Assembly (NCBI RefSeq): GCF_024539675.1
Contig: NZ_JAHHIT010000001.1
Span: forward strand, 62,001-126,000
Length of the DNA: 64,000 nucleotides
Direction: 5' to 3'
From: Streptomyces hilarionis
Lineage (GTDB): Bacteria; Actinomycetota; Actinomycetes; Streptomycetales; Streptomycetaceae
Shown in pieces: positions 8,780 through 20,500 of the stretch; the stretch's first letter is position 1; every line of letters begins with the position of its first letter. The position numbers and the translations under genes are program-made. The notes below the pieces were generated by a model. It did not search any database and had not been told where the DNA came from. It worked only from the letters and a program-made list of their open reading frames with translations.

Positions 8780-10489
8780 TCAGGCCTTGCTGTAGAGCAC
8801 CCCGTCGGCCCAGACGTGCCGGGTGCGGCCCCACTTCATCGCCGACGCGGCGTCCGGGAAGAAGCCGTGACCGTTGAGGTTGGCGCTCGTGTTGCACAGC
8901 ACCGGGATGCCGCTCAACTCGTGGTATGCGCGCAGGATTTCGGCGAGCACGGGGTCGTCGTCCTCGCTGACGGTCTGCAGGCGCGCGGTGCCGTCGAGGT
9001 GGGTGATGGCAGGCACTCGGTCCAGCCACTCGGGGCGCACGTCGTGGTCGAAGAGCATGTACGGGTCCGGGGTGCCCGGGTCGAATATCCGGGGGGCGTG
9101 CTCGGTGAGGCAGATGGGGGCCACCGGGCGGTAGTGCTCGCGGTCCTTGAGGTCGTTGAGCAGGTCCTTCATCGCCGGGTCGTTCGCCGGTGCGATGATG
9201 CTGCGGGCGCCGAGCGCACGCGGGCCCAGTTCCGCGCGGCCGCGCAGAAAGACCAGCGGCTCGCCGCTCTCGTGCAGGATGCGGGCGACCTCCGCGGGGG
9301 CGCAGTCCCTGGATGTCCAGCCTTCCGGGGTGCGGGGGGTCGGGACCAGGGCAGGACCCTGGCGCTGGTGCCACTGGACGGCCGACACGCCGTTGCCGCG
9401 GGCGTACTCGGCGCAAGCGGTGCCGATGGCGGATCCGGAGTCGTCCGGATAGGGCGGCACCCAGACGTCGTTGAAGACCGGGTGGGCGCGCAGGGCGCTG
9501 TTCCACTTGATGTTGAGGGCACAGCCGCCGGCGAAGCTGAGGTTCCAGGGGCCCTCGCCCTTCCAGCGCGTGATCTTCTCGACGACCCGCTCGACGAGGA
9601 GCCCTTCCATGAACTGGTGCATGCTCGCGAGGACGTCCTCGTCCGAGACGCCGAGCGCGGCGATGCGCTCGGCCGCGTCGCCGAGGTAGGCGTGCGTGTA
9701 GCGGTGCGAGGGCTCGCCGTTGCTGCCGCAGCCGATGACGGCGCGGCGGTACTCGGCGACGGCGTCGGTCGGCGCCTCGAAGTTCCGGTGGAAGGCGTCG
9801 CGCAAGGCTTCCTGTACGGCATCCTGCGGCTTGCCGAGGGCGATGTACGCCATGAGCTTTCCGGCGACGGAGAGGTCGTCGACGACCTGGGAACGGTCGC
9901 CCGTCTTCCGCGCCCAGGGACCGAAGTACTGCGCGGCCATGGCGTACGAGTGGCCGATCAGCGGGAAGACCTCGCCGCCGTTCTCGACGGTGCCCCGCGC
10001 GGCGTCCACGAAGTACAGCCGCGGGAAGCAGCCGCCGTCCCAGACGAGGACGAAGGAGTCCTCGCCGCGTGCGGCGAAGGGGCTGGAACAGTAGGCCGCC
10101 CCGAAGTGGCTCGACATATGGACATAGCTGTTGTAGGTCACCGTGGTGCCGCCGATGGGGAGTTCACCGGTGACGCCGGGGCGGACCAGGCTGTTGACGG
10201 TGTCGTTCTCGCGGTAGGGCGCGACCTTCAGTTCCAGGGGCGTGCCGTGATCGAGGACGGAGAGGTGGCCGTAGTCCGCGCCGTCCCAGCCGTCGAGGGC
10301 CCAGTGGTCGACGTCGGACACCTTGAAGCCGTGCTCGGCGAGGATCTCGGGGATCAGCCGGAGATCGGTGACCGGGCTGTAGCGGGCGTTGTTCGCCAGC
10401 TTCTGAACCTCGATGTGGAAGAGGAGCTTGTCGTCCTCCAGAAGGGCCAGTCCGCCACTGTGGGTGAGTTTCAGGCCAGCTGTGATCAT
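8780..10489 (-). CDS. TobZ/NodU/CmcH-type O-carbamoyltransferase, 569 aa
   Basis: It transfers a carbamoyl group from carbamoyl phosphate, through carbamoyl-AMP, to a hydroxyl of a natural product. The N-terminal ASKHA-like half opens with GLKLTHSGGLALLEDDKL and contains HMSSHFGAAYCSSPF near residue 120, whose HxxxH fits the metal site of this family. The C-terminal YrdC-like half contains GRAELGPRALGARSI near 420 and REHYRPVAPICL. Length is normal for the family (about 540-580). A GGGAGAAG ribosome binding site lies upstream of ATG 10489, twelve bases after the methyltransferase stop. Two Thr-like modules and the tyrosine-derived branch offer possible hydroxyl acceptors; the actual acceptor is unknown. 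Confidence 0.9.
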   Translation of the reverse strand: MITAGLKLTHSGGLALLEDDKLLFHIEVQKLANNARYSPVTDLRLIPEILAEHGFKVSDVDHWALDGWDGADYGHLSVLDHGTPLELKVAPYRENDTVNSLVRPGVTGELPIGGTTVTYNSYVHMSSHFGAAYCSSPFAARGEDSFVLVWDGGCFPRLYFVDAARGTVENGGEVFPLIGHSYAMAAQYFGPWARKTGDRSQVVDDLSVAGKLMAYIALGKPQDAVQEALRDAFHRNFEAPTDAVAEYRRAVIGCGSNGEPSHRYTHAYLGDAAERIAALGVSDEDVLASMHQFMEGLLVERVVEKITRWKGEGPWNLSFAGGCALNIKWNSALRAHPVFNDVWVPPYPDDSGSAIGTACAEYARGNGVSAVQWHQRQGPALVPTPRTPEGWTSRDCAPAEVARILHESGEPLVFLRGRAELGPRALGARSIIAPANDPAMKDLLNDLKDREHYRPVAPICLTEHAPRIFDPGTPDPYMLFDHDVRPEWLDRVPAITHLDGTARLQTVSEDDDPVLAEILRAYHELSGIPVLCNTSANLNGHGFFPDAASAMKWGRTRHVWADGVLYSKA

Positions 10490-10501
10490 GGTCGCTTCTC
10501 C

Positions 10502-11506
10502 CTAACAGGCGTTCATGCGCAGAAGATTGGCGTTGCGGACATTGGCGCGGGTCCGCTCCGTGCACCGGTCGAGGCCGGCTTCGTTGCCGGAGAGCAGGGT
10601 GAATCCGGTCGGGCGGAGCCGGAGTTCGACGCACTCGAGCTGCGCTCGGGCGTTCATGCCGGCGAAGACCTCACCGAGCCGGGTGCTCTGGAACACATCG
10701 CTGCTCGCGAGCGTGCCGAACTCGCCCTCGGCCCAGTGGTCCGAGTCGATGAGGCTGGAGCCGCCGTCCCAGTTGATGCCGTGCACGACGGTCCAGTCCG
10801 TGCCGTCGCGGAAGAAGTCCGCGGCTTCCTGGAACAGGTAGGCGTTGACGATCGGGTGGAGGTAGGCGTCGGCGTCGGCGGCGAGCTGGGTCTGCGCCGA
10901 GACCTCCGCGAAGGAGGTGCGTGTTCCGTACTGCTCGACCGAGAGGGCGAGCCCGAGGTCCGCCAGGACCGTCTTCGAGATGTCCTCGGCGGCGTGGTCC
11001 ATGAGCACGTGGACGAGCCGGCGGCTCAGCAGACGGTCGAATTCGCCGTACGGATGATAATACCAAGTGTAGGCTATTCCATCGTCTTTCAGGTGCTGTT
11101 GCAACCATTTCACGCCGCCCGAGGGATTGGCCAGATGGTGAATGACCCCCGTGCTCGTGATCAGGTCGAAGTCGCGCCCAAGATGGTCGCCGCCGATCTC
11201 GGCGTGCCGGAAACTCACATTGTCACAGTCGTGATTTTTTGCCAACTCCCGGGCCACCGACAGCGAGTGCTCACTGAAGTCGACACCAAGGAATTCCGTG
11301 TCCGGGTATTGCAGCGCGAGACCGACGAGACGGTGCCCCGTACCGCATCCCGCGTCCATCACCTGGCAGTCTTCCAGGGAGGGAAGCACCAGGTCGAGAC
11401 CCATGGCCACGTCGTAGATGGGCTCGGTGTCGGAATTCGGCAGCGGGTAGGGGAATTCCTCGTACAGCGCGCGTACATCGCCCGAGGAAGGGGGGTTGGA
11501 CGACAT
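10502..11506 (-). CDS. Class I SAM-dependent methyltransferase, 334 aa
   Basis: The Rossmann SAM-binding motif is clear (QVMDAGCGTGHRLVGL near residue 50), followed by the acidic motif II region FLGVDFSEHSL and a DLITSTGVIHHL post-motif. The C-terminal 150 residues are a separate, less familiar region rich in aromatic and acidic residues. ATG 11506 has AGGAG eight bases upstream. The gene lies 83 bases after the 3912-aa NRPS and 12 bases before the carbamoyltransferase. It may methylate the peptide (C-, O- or N-), or it may be the C-methyltransferase of the alkylproline branch (LmbW-like role). The sequence does not decide between them. Confidence 0.85.
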   Translation of the reverse strand: MSSNPPSSGDVRALYEEFPYPLPNSDTEPIYDVAMGLDLVLPSLEDCQVMDAGCGTGHRLVGLALQYPDTEFLGVDFSEHSLSVARELAKNHDCDNVSFRHAEIGGDHLGRDFDLITSTGVIHHLANPSGGVKWLQQHLKDDGIAYTWYYHPYGEFDRLLSRRLVHVLMDHAAEDISKTVLADLGLALSVEQYGTRTSFAEVSAQTQLAADADAYLHPIVNAYLFQEAADFFRDGTDWTVVHGINWDGGSSLIDSDHWAEGEFGTLASSDVFQSTRLGEVFAGMNARAQLECVELRLRPTGFTLLSGNEAGLDRCTERTRANVRNANLLRMNAC

Positions 11507-11589
11507 GAGTCGACTCCTGTCCGTGCGGAAAGGACTAATTCATCGCGGTGAGACCTTCGTCGATGTGGGGAAGGCCACGGAATGAACCG

Positions 11590-14500
11590 CTACCGAGTGC
11601 CGCTTTGTGTGCGCTGCTCGATCGCCTTGGCGATCTCGTCGGCCATCTCGCCCACATGGGCGGCGCGCAGGAACGTGAGGTGGTCTCCCGGTGTGAGCCG
11701 CGCATCGAGTTCGGTGACGAACGGCGACCAGCTGTCGGCGATCGACAGCGACCAGGGCGAGCTCTCCGCCTGGTAGAGCAGCACCGGGCAGGAGACCGCC
11801 GTCGGGCGGTAGCGCAGGAGCGCCCGGGTGTGGGCCTCCATCGTCCGCAGGTGGTCGAGGAGTTCAGCGCGGCGCAGGGCGAGCATGTCGGCCGGCAGAT
11901 TGAGTTCCAGCATCAGCGCGGCGACGTCCTCGGACCGCTCCGGGGCGTCCTCTGCCGCGTCGGCCAGGCGCGCAAGCAGGTCGGTGGTGGCGGTGTGGTC
12001 GCGCTCGACCAGCTCCATCGATTCGCTGACGGGCAGGCAGGAGTCAAGACCGACGAGCAGGGCGACGCTGCCGCCCGACTCCTCGATGAGCCGGGTCACC
12101 TCGATGGCCAGGGCGCCGCCGAAGGAGTAGCCCGCCAACAGGTAGGGGCCTTCGGGCTGCAGGGTGCGGATGGCCTCCCAGTAGCCGCGGGCCATCGCGG
12201 CCACGTCGGTCTGGGGAGGGGCGCCGAACGCCACGCTGCGGGCCTCGATGCCGACCACGCGGACCGTCGGCGCCAGCGCCTCGGCCAGGTGGACGTAGCC
12301 GCTGACGTTGCCGCCGCCCTCGTGGAAGGCGAACAACGTCCGCGGCGCGGTGCCGCGGTTGAGCTCTACGGTGGACACGCGGGTGTCACCGTCCGCCGAG
12401 AGGGCGCCGACGGCCGCGAACTGCTGCTGCCCCGCGACGGGTTCGCCGGTCGCGCCGGGTGCGGTCTTCGACTTCGCGGCGCGCTTGGTCGTCGCGCCTG
12501 CCGCCAGGTCCGTGATCGTCGGGTTCTGGAAGAGCAGCCTCGGCGTGATCCTGACGCCGCCTCGCCGTGCCCGGGCGATGACCTGCATGCCGAGGAAGGA
12601 GTCGCCGCCGAGTTCGAAGAAGTTGTCGTCGGCGCCGACCCGGTCGACCTTCAGGACCTCGCGCCAGATGCCGGCCAGGAGTTCCTCCGTCGGCGTCGCG
12701 GGTGCCACGTACCGCGTGGCGACCTCGGCCCGCTCCGCGCCGGGGGCCGGGAGCGCCTTGCGGTCCACACCCTTGCCGTTGGCGATGACGGGCAGCGCGT
12801 CCAGGAACGTGAACACGGAAGGGATCATGAAGTCGGGCAGCCCTCGCGCGCACCACGCGCGCAGCTCCGAGACCGCTGGGCGGTCGCCGTTCGCGGCGAT
12901 GCAGTAGGCCACGAGGCGTCGTGCACCCGGCTCGTCCTCGCGGAGCAGGACCACGGCCGCCGTGAGCCCGGGGTGGGCGCCGAGCGTCGACTCGATCTCG
13001 CCCAGCTCAATGCGGAAGCCACGGAGTTTGATCTGGTCGTCGATGCGGCCGATGAAGTCGATTCGTCCGTCGGGCAGCCAGCGCACCAGGTCTCCTGTGC
13101 GGTACATCCGCCCCGCCGCCCCTTCGGCCCTCGGGTCGCGGACGAACCGCTCGGCGGTCAGCTCGGGCCGGTTGAGGTAGCCGCGGGCGACTCCCTTGCC
13201 ACCGATCCAGAGCTCGCCCGGGGCGCCGATGGGGGCAGGGCGGCCCGTGCCGTCGACCACCAGCACGTCGGTGTTGGCCACCGGCGTCCCGATCGGTACG
13301 ACGACTTCAGGCCCGGTGAGCAGGCACGTGGTCATGTTGACGGTGGTCTCGGTCGGTCCGTAGATGTTGAACAGCGGCACGGACGTGCGCCGGAACCAGC
13401 GCTCCACCGAGGTCGCGAGGACTCGCTCGCCGCCCATGCTCATCAAACGCAGCCGCGGTCCGGGGCGGGCGCCCTCGTCCAGGTGCGGAATCAGCTCGTT
13501 CCAGACGAAGGGCGGCAGCTGGCAGACCGTGATGTCCCTGGTCCGCAGGGTCTCCAGGACCTCGACCGGGGTCCAGTCGTCGCCCCTGGGGACGAGGCGC
13601 GCGCCGGCGATCAGCGTCGGGAAGATCTCGCCGACGGATCCGTCGAAGGTCACCGAGGAGAACTGCAGATACGCGTCGTCCGGGGTGAGCCCGTACTGGC
13701 GGCGCATCTCCTGGACCCGGTCACTCATCGACCGGTGCTCGATCATGACGCCCTTGGGCCGGCCTGTGGAGCCGGACGTGTAGATCACGTACGCGAGGTC
13801 GTCGGGTCCGGCGAGCGGTTCGGGATCGGTCGCCGGGGCGGAGTCGAGCAGGGCCGTGTCGGCCTCGCGGTCCAGGCAGAAGACCTCCACGGTTGCGGGC
13901 AGCCGGGCGGACAGGTGCTGCTGGGTGACCACCACCGGCAGGGCCGTGTCCTCGATCATGAAGGCGAGACGCTCGGCCGGGTACTGCGTGTCCAGCGGCA
14001 CATAGGCACCACCCGACTTCAGTATGCCGAGCAGCGCGACGATCATGTCGAGGCCGCGCTCCAGGCACAGGCCGACCATGGTCTCGGGCCGGATGCCCAG
14101 GGACCGCAGATGGTGGGCGAGTCGATTGGCCCGTTCGTTCAGTGCGCGGTACGTGAGGGTCTCGTCGCCGAACTCGACGGCGATGGCGTCGGGCCTCTCC
14201 CGCGCCTGGCGCTCGATGAGGGCGTGGACCGGCACGTCGTCGGCGTAGGGCAGTTCGGGCCCGTTCCAGGCGGCGAGCTGAGAGCGGTCCGCCGCGGTGA
14301 GCAGTTCGACGGAGCCGACCGTGCCCTCCGGGTCGCCGTCGACGATCCCTGCGAGCAGGTGCTCCAGGTGGCCCGCCAGGCGCCGAGCCGTGGCGTCGTC
14401 GATCATGCTGCGGTCATGAACGAGGTGCAGGTGGAGACGGCTGCCCTCGTGGGCGGCACCGAGGACGAGGGGGTATCCGGTCCGCTCGACGTACTGCAGG

Positions 14501-17500
14501 CGACGCCGGCTGAGCCCCTGCGGGAGGTCGTCGCCGCTCAGCAGCTTGGGGTAGTTCTCGAAGATGAGGATCGACCGGAAGAGGGCATCAGGACCGGGTA
14601 TCGCGCTCCATCGCTGGATGTCGGCGAGGGAGCTGTACTCGTACTGGCGGAGCTCGACGTGCCCTTCCTGAAGGTTCCGCAGCCAGTCGACCACCCGGGC
14701 CTCGCCGGGCGCGGCGGCACGGACGGGCAGGGTGTTGATGAAAAGGCCCACCATCGACTCGACGCCGGGCAGGTCGGCGGGGCGGCCGGAGACCGTGGAG
14801 CCGTACAGGACGTCCTCGCTGCCGCTGTAGCGGGACAGCAGGAGCGTCCACACGCCTTGGACGATCGTGTTGACGGTGACCCGGTGGGACTTGGCGAACT
14901 CACCCATGCGGGCGGAGAGTTCGCCGTCCACCGTGAACTCCACGTCGCCGAAGCCGCTCTCGCCGGTCTCGCGGTCGACGCCCAGCGCCGTGGGCTCCGT
15001 GAGGCCGTCCAGGGTGCGGCGCCAGAACGCCTCGGCCTCGGAACGCGAGCGCTCCTCGATCCACTCGATGTAGCGGGAGTACGGGACGGGGTCGGGCAGC
15101 GCGAGGACGGTCCCGGAGAGGGCGGCCCGGTAGCGCGTGTAGAACTCCTGTTGGACGAGCTGGGCGCTCCAGCCGTCGAGCAGCAGGTGGTGGAAGGACC
15201 AGATCACGATGGTCCGGTCCGCGGCGGTCCGCGCGAGGGTGAACCGCATCAGCGGTGGTCGCGCCGGGTCGAAGCCGCGGCTCCGGTCGTCGGCGAGCAG
15301 CCGTTCCAGGCGCTCGCGTCGGACGTCGGCGTCGGTGTCGCGCCAGTCGACCTCGTCGAAGGGGATCTCGGCCCGCGCGTGGACCGTCTGGCGTGCGCCG
15401 CTCTCGCCGTCCATGGTGAAGGAGCTGCGCAGGATGGTGTGCCGGTCCACGACCTCCTGCCAGCCACGGCGGAAGCACGCGACGTCGAGCGGCCCGGTGA
15501 ACTCGTCGACGAACTGCACGACGTAGGGGCGGACTTCGGCGGAGTCGGCGGTGCCGTCGGCTGTTTCGGCCAGCGACTGGAAGAGCATGCCGGCCTGCAT
15601 CGGGCTCAGCCCGCACTCCCTGGGCCTGGCGTCCCCGGCGCCCCCGGCGGCGGCCCGCTCCCGCTGGGCCCGTACCAGGGTCCTGAGGGCGGCGGCCACG
15701 CCTTCGACGAGCTTCTCGGCGGTCTGCCGCTCGTGGATGTTCTTGCTGTACGCGACGCTCAGCGACATGCGGTCGCCCTGGACGCTCGCGGCGATGTCGA
15801 TCAGATGGGCGCGCCGCCCGTCCGGGTCCACGGAACGGCCGTGGGGCTCGGCGGCGTCGGCCAGGCGGCCGAGGCCGGGGACGTCGCGGTCGAACTGGCC
15901 GAGGTAGTTGAAGCTGATCTCGGGTAGGGCCGCGTCGCGCAGCCTCCGTCGGGTCTCTTCCGTCCCCAGGTGGCGCAGGATTCCGTACCCGACGCCGTGG
16001 TGCGGCACCGCGGCCAGCTGCTCGCCGACGCTCGCCAGGCACTCCGCCGGCCCGCTGCCCGCCGGGAGGCTCAGTTCGACGGGGAAGATGCTGGTGAACC
16101 AGCCCACGGTGCGGGACAGGTCGACGTCGTCGAACAGGTCTTCGCGGCCGTGCCCCTCCATCGCGACGAGAGCGCTCGATCCGCCGGTCCACGCCTTGAC
16201 CGCCTGGGCGACGGCGGTCAGCAGCACGTCGTTGATCCGGGCGCCGAAGGTGCGGGGCACGTCCCGCAGCAGGGCCGCGGTCTCCTCGCCGTCCAGGGCG
16301 ATCGTCACGGCGTCGTACGAGGCGTTGGTGTTCTCTCCCGACCCGTCACGCGGGATCGGCGACGAGGTGCGCGGTCGCGTCCAGTGGCCGAGTTCGCCGG
16401 TCGCTGCGGGCGTGCTCGCGTAGTGCTGGAGCCGGGCGGACCACGCCTGGTACGACGTGGTCTTCAGGGGCAGCACGGGGCGCTCGCCCGCCGCCAGCGA
16501 GCGGTAGGCGTCAGCGAGGTCCTGCAACAGGATCCGCCAGGAGACGCCGTCGACCGCGAGGTGGTGGACGGCGAGCAGCAGGCGCTGGCCCCGCCCTGCA
16601 CCGAGGTCGAACAGCGCCGCGCGCAGCAGCGGACCCGACGCAAGGTCCATGCCCTGCTGCACCTCGTCGGCGGCGGCTTCGACCCGCTCCCACACGTCGG
16701 CCTCGGACAGCGCGGACAGATCGTGGTGCGTCGTGCACGGCGCCGGCTCATCGGCGGTGTGGGTCTGGCGCCAGCCGTCGGCGCCGTGCTCGAAGCGGAG
16801 CCGCAGCGCGTCGTGGTGTTCCACGAGCAGAGCGAGGGCTTCGTCCAGGGTCGCGGCGTCGAGTCCCTTGGTCTCCAGGAGCCGGGACTGGTTGAACTGC
16901 GCCCTGTTCGGCATTTCCAGGCCGAAGAACCAGTGCTGGATGGGCGTCAGCGCCGCCTCTCCCTGCACGGGCCCCTGCTCGGCCCAGACCACGGCGCCCT
17001 CTTCGACGTGCCGGGCGATCTCGGCGACGGTCTGGTGCCGGAAGATCATGCGCGGCGTGAGGTGCAGCCCGTACCGCTTGACGCGGGAGATCACCTGGAT
17101 CGCGAGGATCGAGTCGCCACCGAGACCGAAGAAGTTGTCCTGGACGCCGACCCGGTCGAGGCCGAGGACCTCGGCCCAGACACGGGCGATCGCCTCTTCC
17201 ACGGGGGTGCTCGGAGCCACGTACTGCGCACCGAGGCTCGGGCGCGCGCCGTCGGGGGCGGGCAGTGCCTTGCGGTCCACCTTGCCGTTGCCGGTCAACG
17301 GCAGCACGTCGAGGAGCATGAAGGCGCTGGGCACCATGTGGCCGGGGAGCATGCGGCCGCACCACTCGCGCAGGTCCGCGACGCTGGGCTCCGCGACGCC
17401 CGCCGCCGGCACCGCGTAGGCCACGAGGCGGCGGTCACCGGGAGTGTCCTCGCGCAGGACGACGGCCACGGACTCCAGGTCGGGGTGGCGGACGAGCGCG

Positions 17501-20500
17501 GACTCCACCTCGCCCAGTTCGATGCGGAATCCGCGGACCTTGACCTGGTCGTCGATCCGTCCCAGATACTCCAGCTCACCGTCTGCCGACCTGCGCACCA
17601 GGTCACCCGAGCGGTACATCCGGCGGACCGTCCCGCCGACCTCCCGCTCCACGAACCGCTCCGCCGTCAGCTCCGCACGATTCAGATAACCACGGGCCAC
17701 ACCCGCACCCGAGACCCACAACTCCCCCGCCACACCCACCGGCACCACACGCCCCGCCGCGTCGAGGACATGCGTGCCCGTGTCGGCCAACGGCCGACCG
17801 ATGGGCGACACCGCCGCATCGGCAGTGTCGGCGGGGGTGATCTCGCGAGCGGTCACATGCACCGTGGTCTCGGTGATCCCGTACATGTTCACCAGCCGCG
17901 GACCACTCCCGCCCACAGCCGCCCACCACCGCGCAAGACGCGCGGGCTGAAGAGCCTCGCCACCGAACACGACCAGCCGCAACGACAACTCGCGCGCGAG
18001 AGCCTGATCGACCTCCTGCTGCAACAGAGCGAACGCCGACGGCGTCTGGTTCAACACCGTCACCTTGCGCTCCACCAACAACCGGGCGAAGGCCACCGCG
18101 TCCCGCGACGTCTCCTGATCCACCACCACGAGGCGACCACCGTAGGTCAAAGCCCCCCAGATCTCCCACACCGAGAAGTCGAAAGCGAACGAGTGGAACA
18201 ACGTCCACACATCCTCCGGACCGAACCCGAAGTCACCGTCCGTCCCCCGCAACCGGTTCACCACACTGCGATGCTCGACCAGCACACCCTTCGGCACACC
18301 CGTCGAACCCGACGTATAGATCACATACGCCAGATCATCCGGCCCCACCTCCACCGCCAAGTCGCTCGACGGCTCGCGGCCGATGGCCTCGCCGTCGCCG
18401 TCGACGCACACCGCGCTGAATCCGCTCTCGGGCAGCCGCTCCCGCAGCCCCGTGCGTGTCACCACGACCGCGGCCGCTGTGTCCTCGACCATGAACGCGA
18501 GTCGCGCGGAGGGGTAATCGGGGTCGAGTGGCACGTAGGCGCCACCCGCCTTCAACACGCCGAGCAGAGCGACCACCAGGTCGATCCCGCGCTCCAGGCA
18601 CACCCCGACCAGAGAGCCGGCCGAGACCCCGCGCGCCGCCAGATGGTGCGCGAGCCGGTTCGCCCGCACGTTCAACTCACCGTACGAAAGCGACTCCTCA
18701 CCCGCGATCAACGCCACCGCGTCCGGACACTCCCGCGCACGCTCCGCCACCAGATCGTGCAGCGTCGCCGCATCCGCGACACCCGCCCCGACACCGCCCC
18801 ACTCCGCCGACAACGCACGCAACTCCGCCGCGCCCAGCATCTCCAACTCGCCCACCAAGGACGCCGGATCCTGGGCAAGGGAGGCGATGAGCTCCGCGAA
18901 GTGTCCGGTGAGACGCTCGATCTCGTCCCGCCGGAAGAGCCCCCGATCGTAGGCGATGTTCACCTTCAGCCGCTCGCTGTCGTACACGATGGCCGTGATC
19001 GGGTAGCCGGTGCGCTCCACGTCGAGGAGGGAGGTGCGGACGAGCCCGTCGGGCAGTTCGTCGTCACCCAGGCCGGGGAAGTTCTGGAAGACGAGCATCG
19101 ACTGGAAGAGCTGCTCGCCCTTGGGGACCGCGCTCCACCTCTGCGCGTCGACCAGCGACGTGTACGCGTACTGCCGCAGCTCCACATGCTCGCCCTGAAG
19201 TGCACGCAGCCACTCCGCGACGGGCAGATCCGACCGCACCCGGGCACGCACCGGCAGCGTGTTGATGAACAGGCCGATCATGGACTCGGCCTCGGGGAGC
19301 CCGTCGTGGCGGCCGGACACGATCGATCCGTAGACGACCTCGTCGCAGCCGCTGTAGCGGGACAGAAGCAGCGCCCAGGCGCCCTGCACCACCGTGTTGA
19401 CGGTCACCCGGTTGGCCCGTGCGAAGGCGCCGAGCCGGGCGGTGGCATCGGCGTCGAGCCGCAGTGCGACGTCGTCGAAGCCGCGCTCCGTGGTCGTGGC
19501 GCCGATACCGAGGTCCGTGGGCTCGGCGAAGCCGCCGAGGCGGCCGCGCCAGAACTCCTCGGCCCGCTCCCGCGACTGCGCCTCCAGCCACTCGATGAAC
19601 CGGGCGTACGGGACGGGCTCCGCCAGTTCGACGGACGAACCGTCCAGCGACGCGCGGTAGAGCGCGAAGACCTCCCGCATGACCAGCTGGGCGCTCCAGC
19701 CGTCCAGGACCAGGTGGTGGAACGTCCACAGGACCGTCGCCCGCTCGTCCGCGCGCCGCACCACCGTCAGGCGCTGTAGCGGCGCGGACCCGAGGTCGAA
19801 GCCGCGCACCCGGTCCGCCTCGACGAGTTCGTCGAGCCGGCGCTCCTGCTCGCCTCCGGCCGTGGAACGCCAGTCGAGGACCTCGAAGGGCAGCTCCACT
19901 TTGCGCTGCACCACCTGCACCGGCTCGTCCAGGCCCTCCCACACGAACGCTGTCCGCAGCGCCGAGTGCCGGTCGACCACGGCCTGCCACGCCTCGCGCA
20001 GCCGCTCCAGGTCCAGCGGTCCGGTGAACTCGTCGAGGAACTGGACGGTGTAGGGGTGCACGTCCGACGCGTCGTACAGGCTGTGGAAGAGCATCCCGGA
20101 CTGAAGCGGCGCGAGCCCGTACCGGGTCGGGGCGGGGCCCTTCGGGGCCTCCGGCTCCGCCGGCCCCTTCTGGTCGGCCTCCGGCGTCTCGTGCTCGGCG
20201 ATCCCGGCGACGGTCTGGTGTTGGAAGATCATGCGGGGCGTGAGGTCGAGGCCGTGCCGCTTGGCGCGCGAGATGACCTGGACGCTGAGGATCGAGTCGC
20301 CGCCGAGTTCGAAGAAGTTGTCGTGGACGCCGACCCGGTCGACGCCGAGGACTTCGGCCCAGATTCCCGCGACGGTCTCTTCCACCGGGGTGCGCGGGGC
20401 CACGTACTCCCCGCCGAGGCTCGGGCGTGCGCCGCCGGGGGCGGGCAGTGCCTTGCGGTCCACTTTGCCGTTGCCGGTCAGCGGCAGCTCGTCCAGGACG

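Noticed and set aside
8816..15927. Very long plus-strand open frames opposite the NRPS genes (for example 8816-11551 and 11548-15927)
   Set aside because: They are antisense shadows caused by high GC3. Composition is Arg/Gly/Val-rich, there are no recognisable domains, and the minus-strand frames carry clear catalytic motifs throughout.
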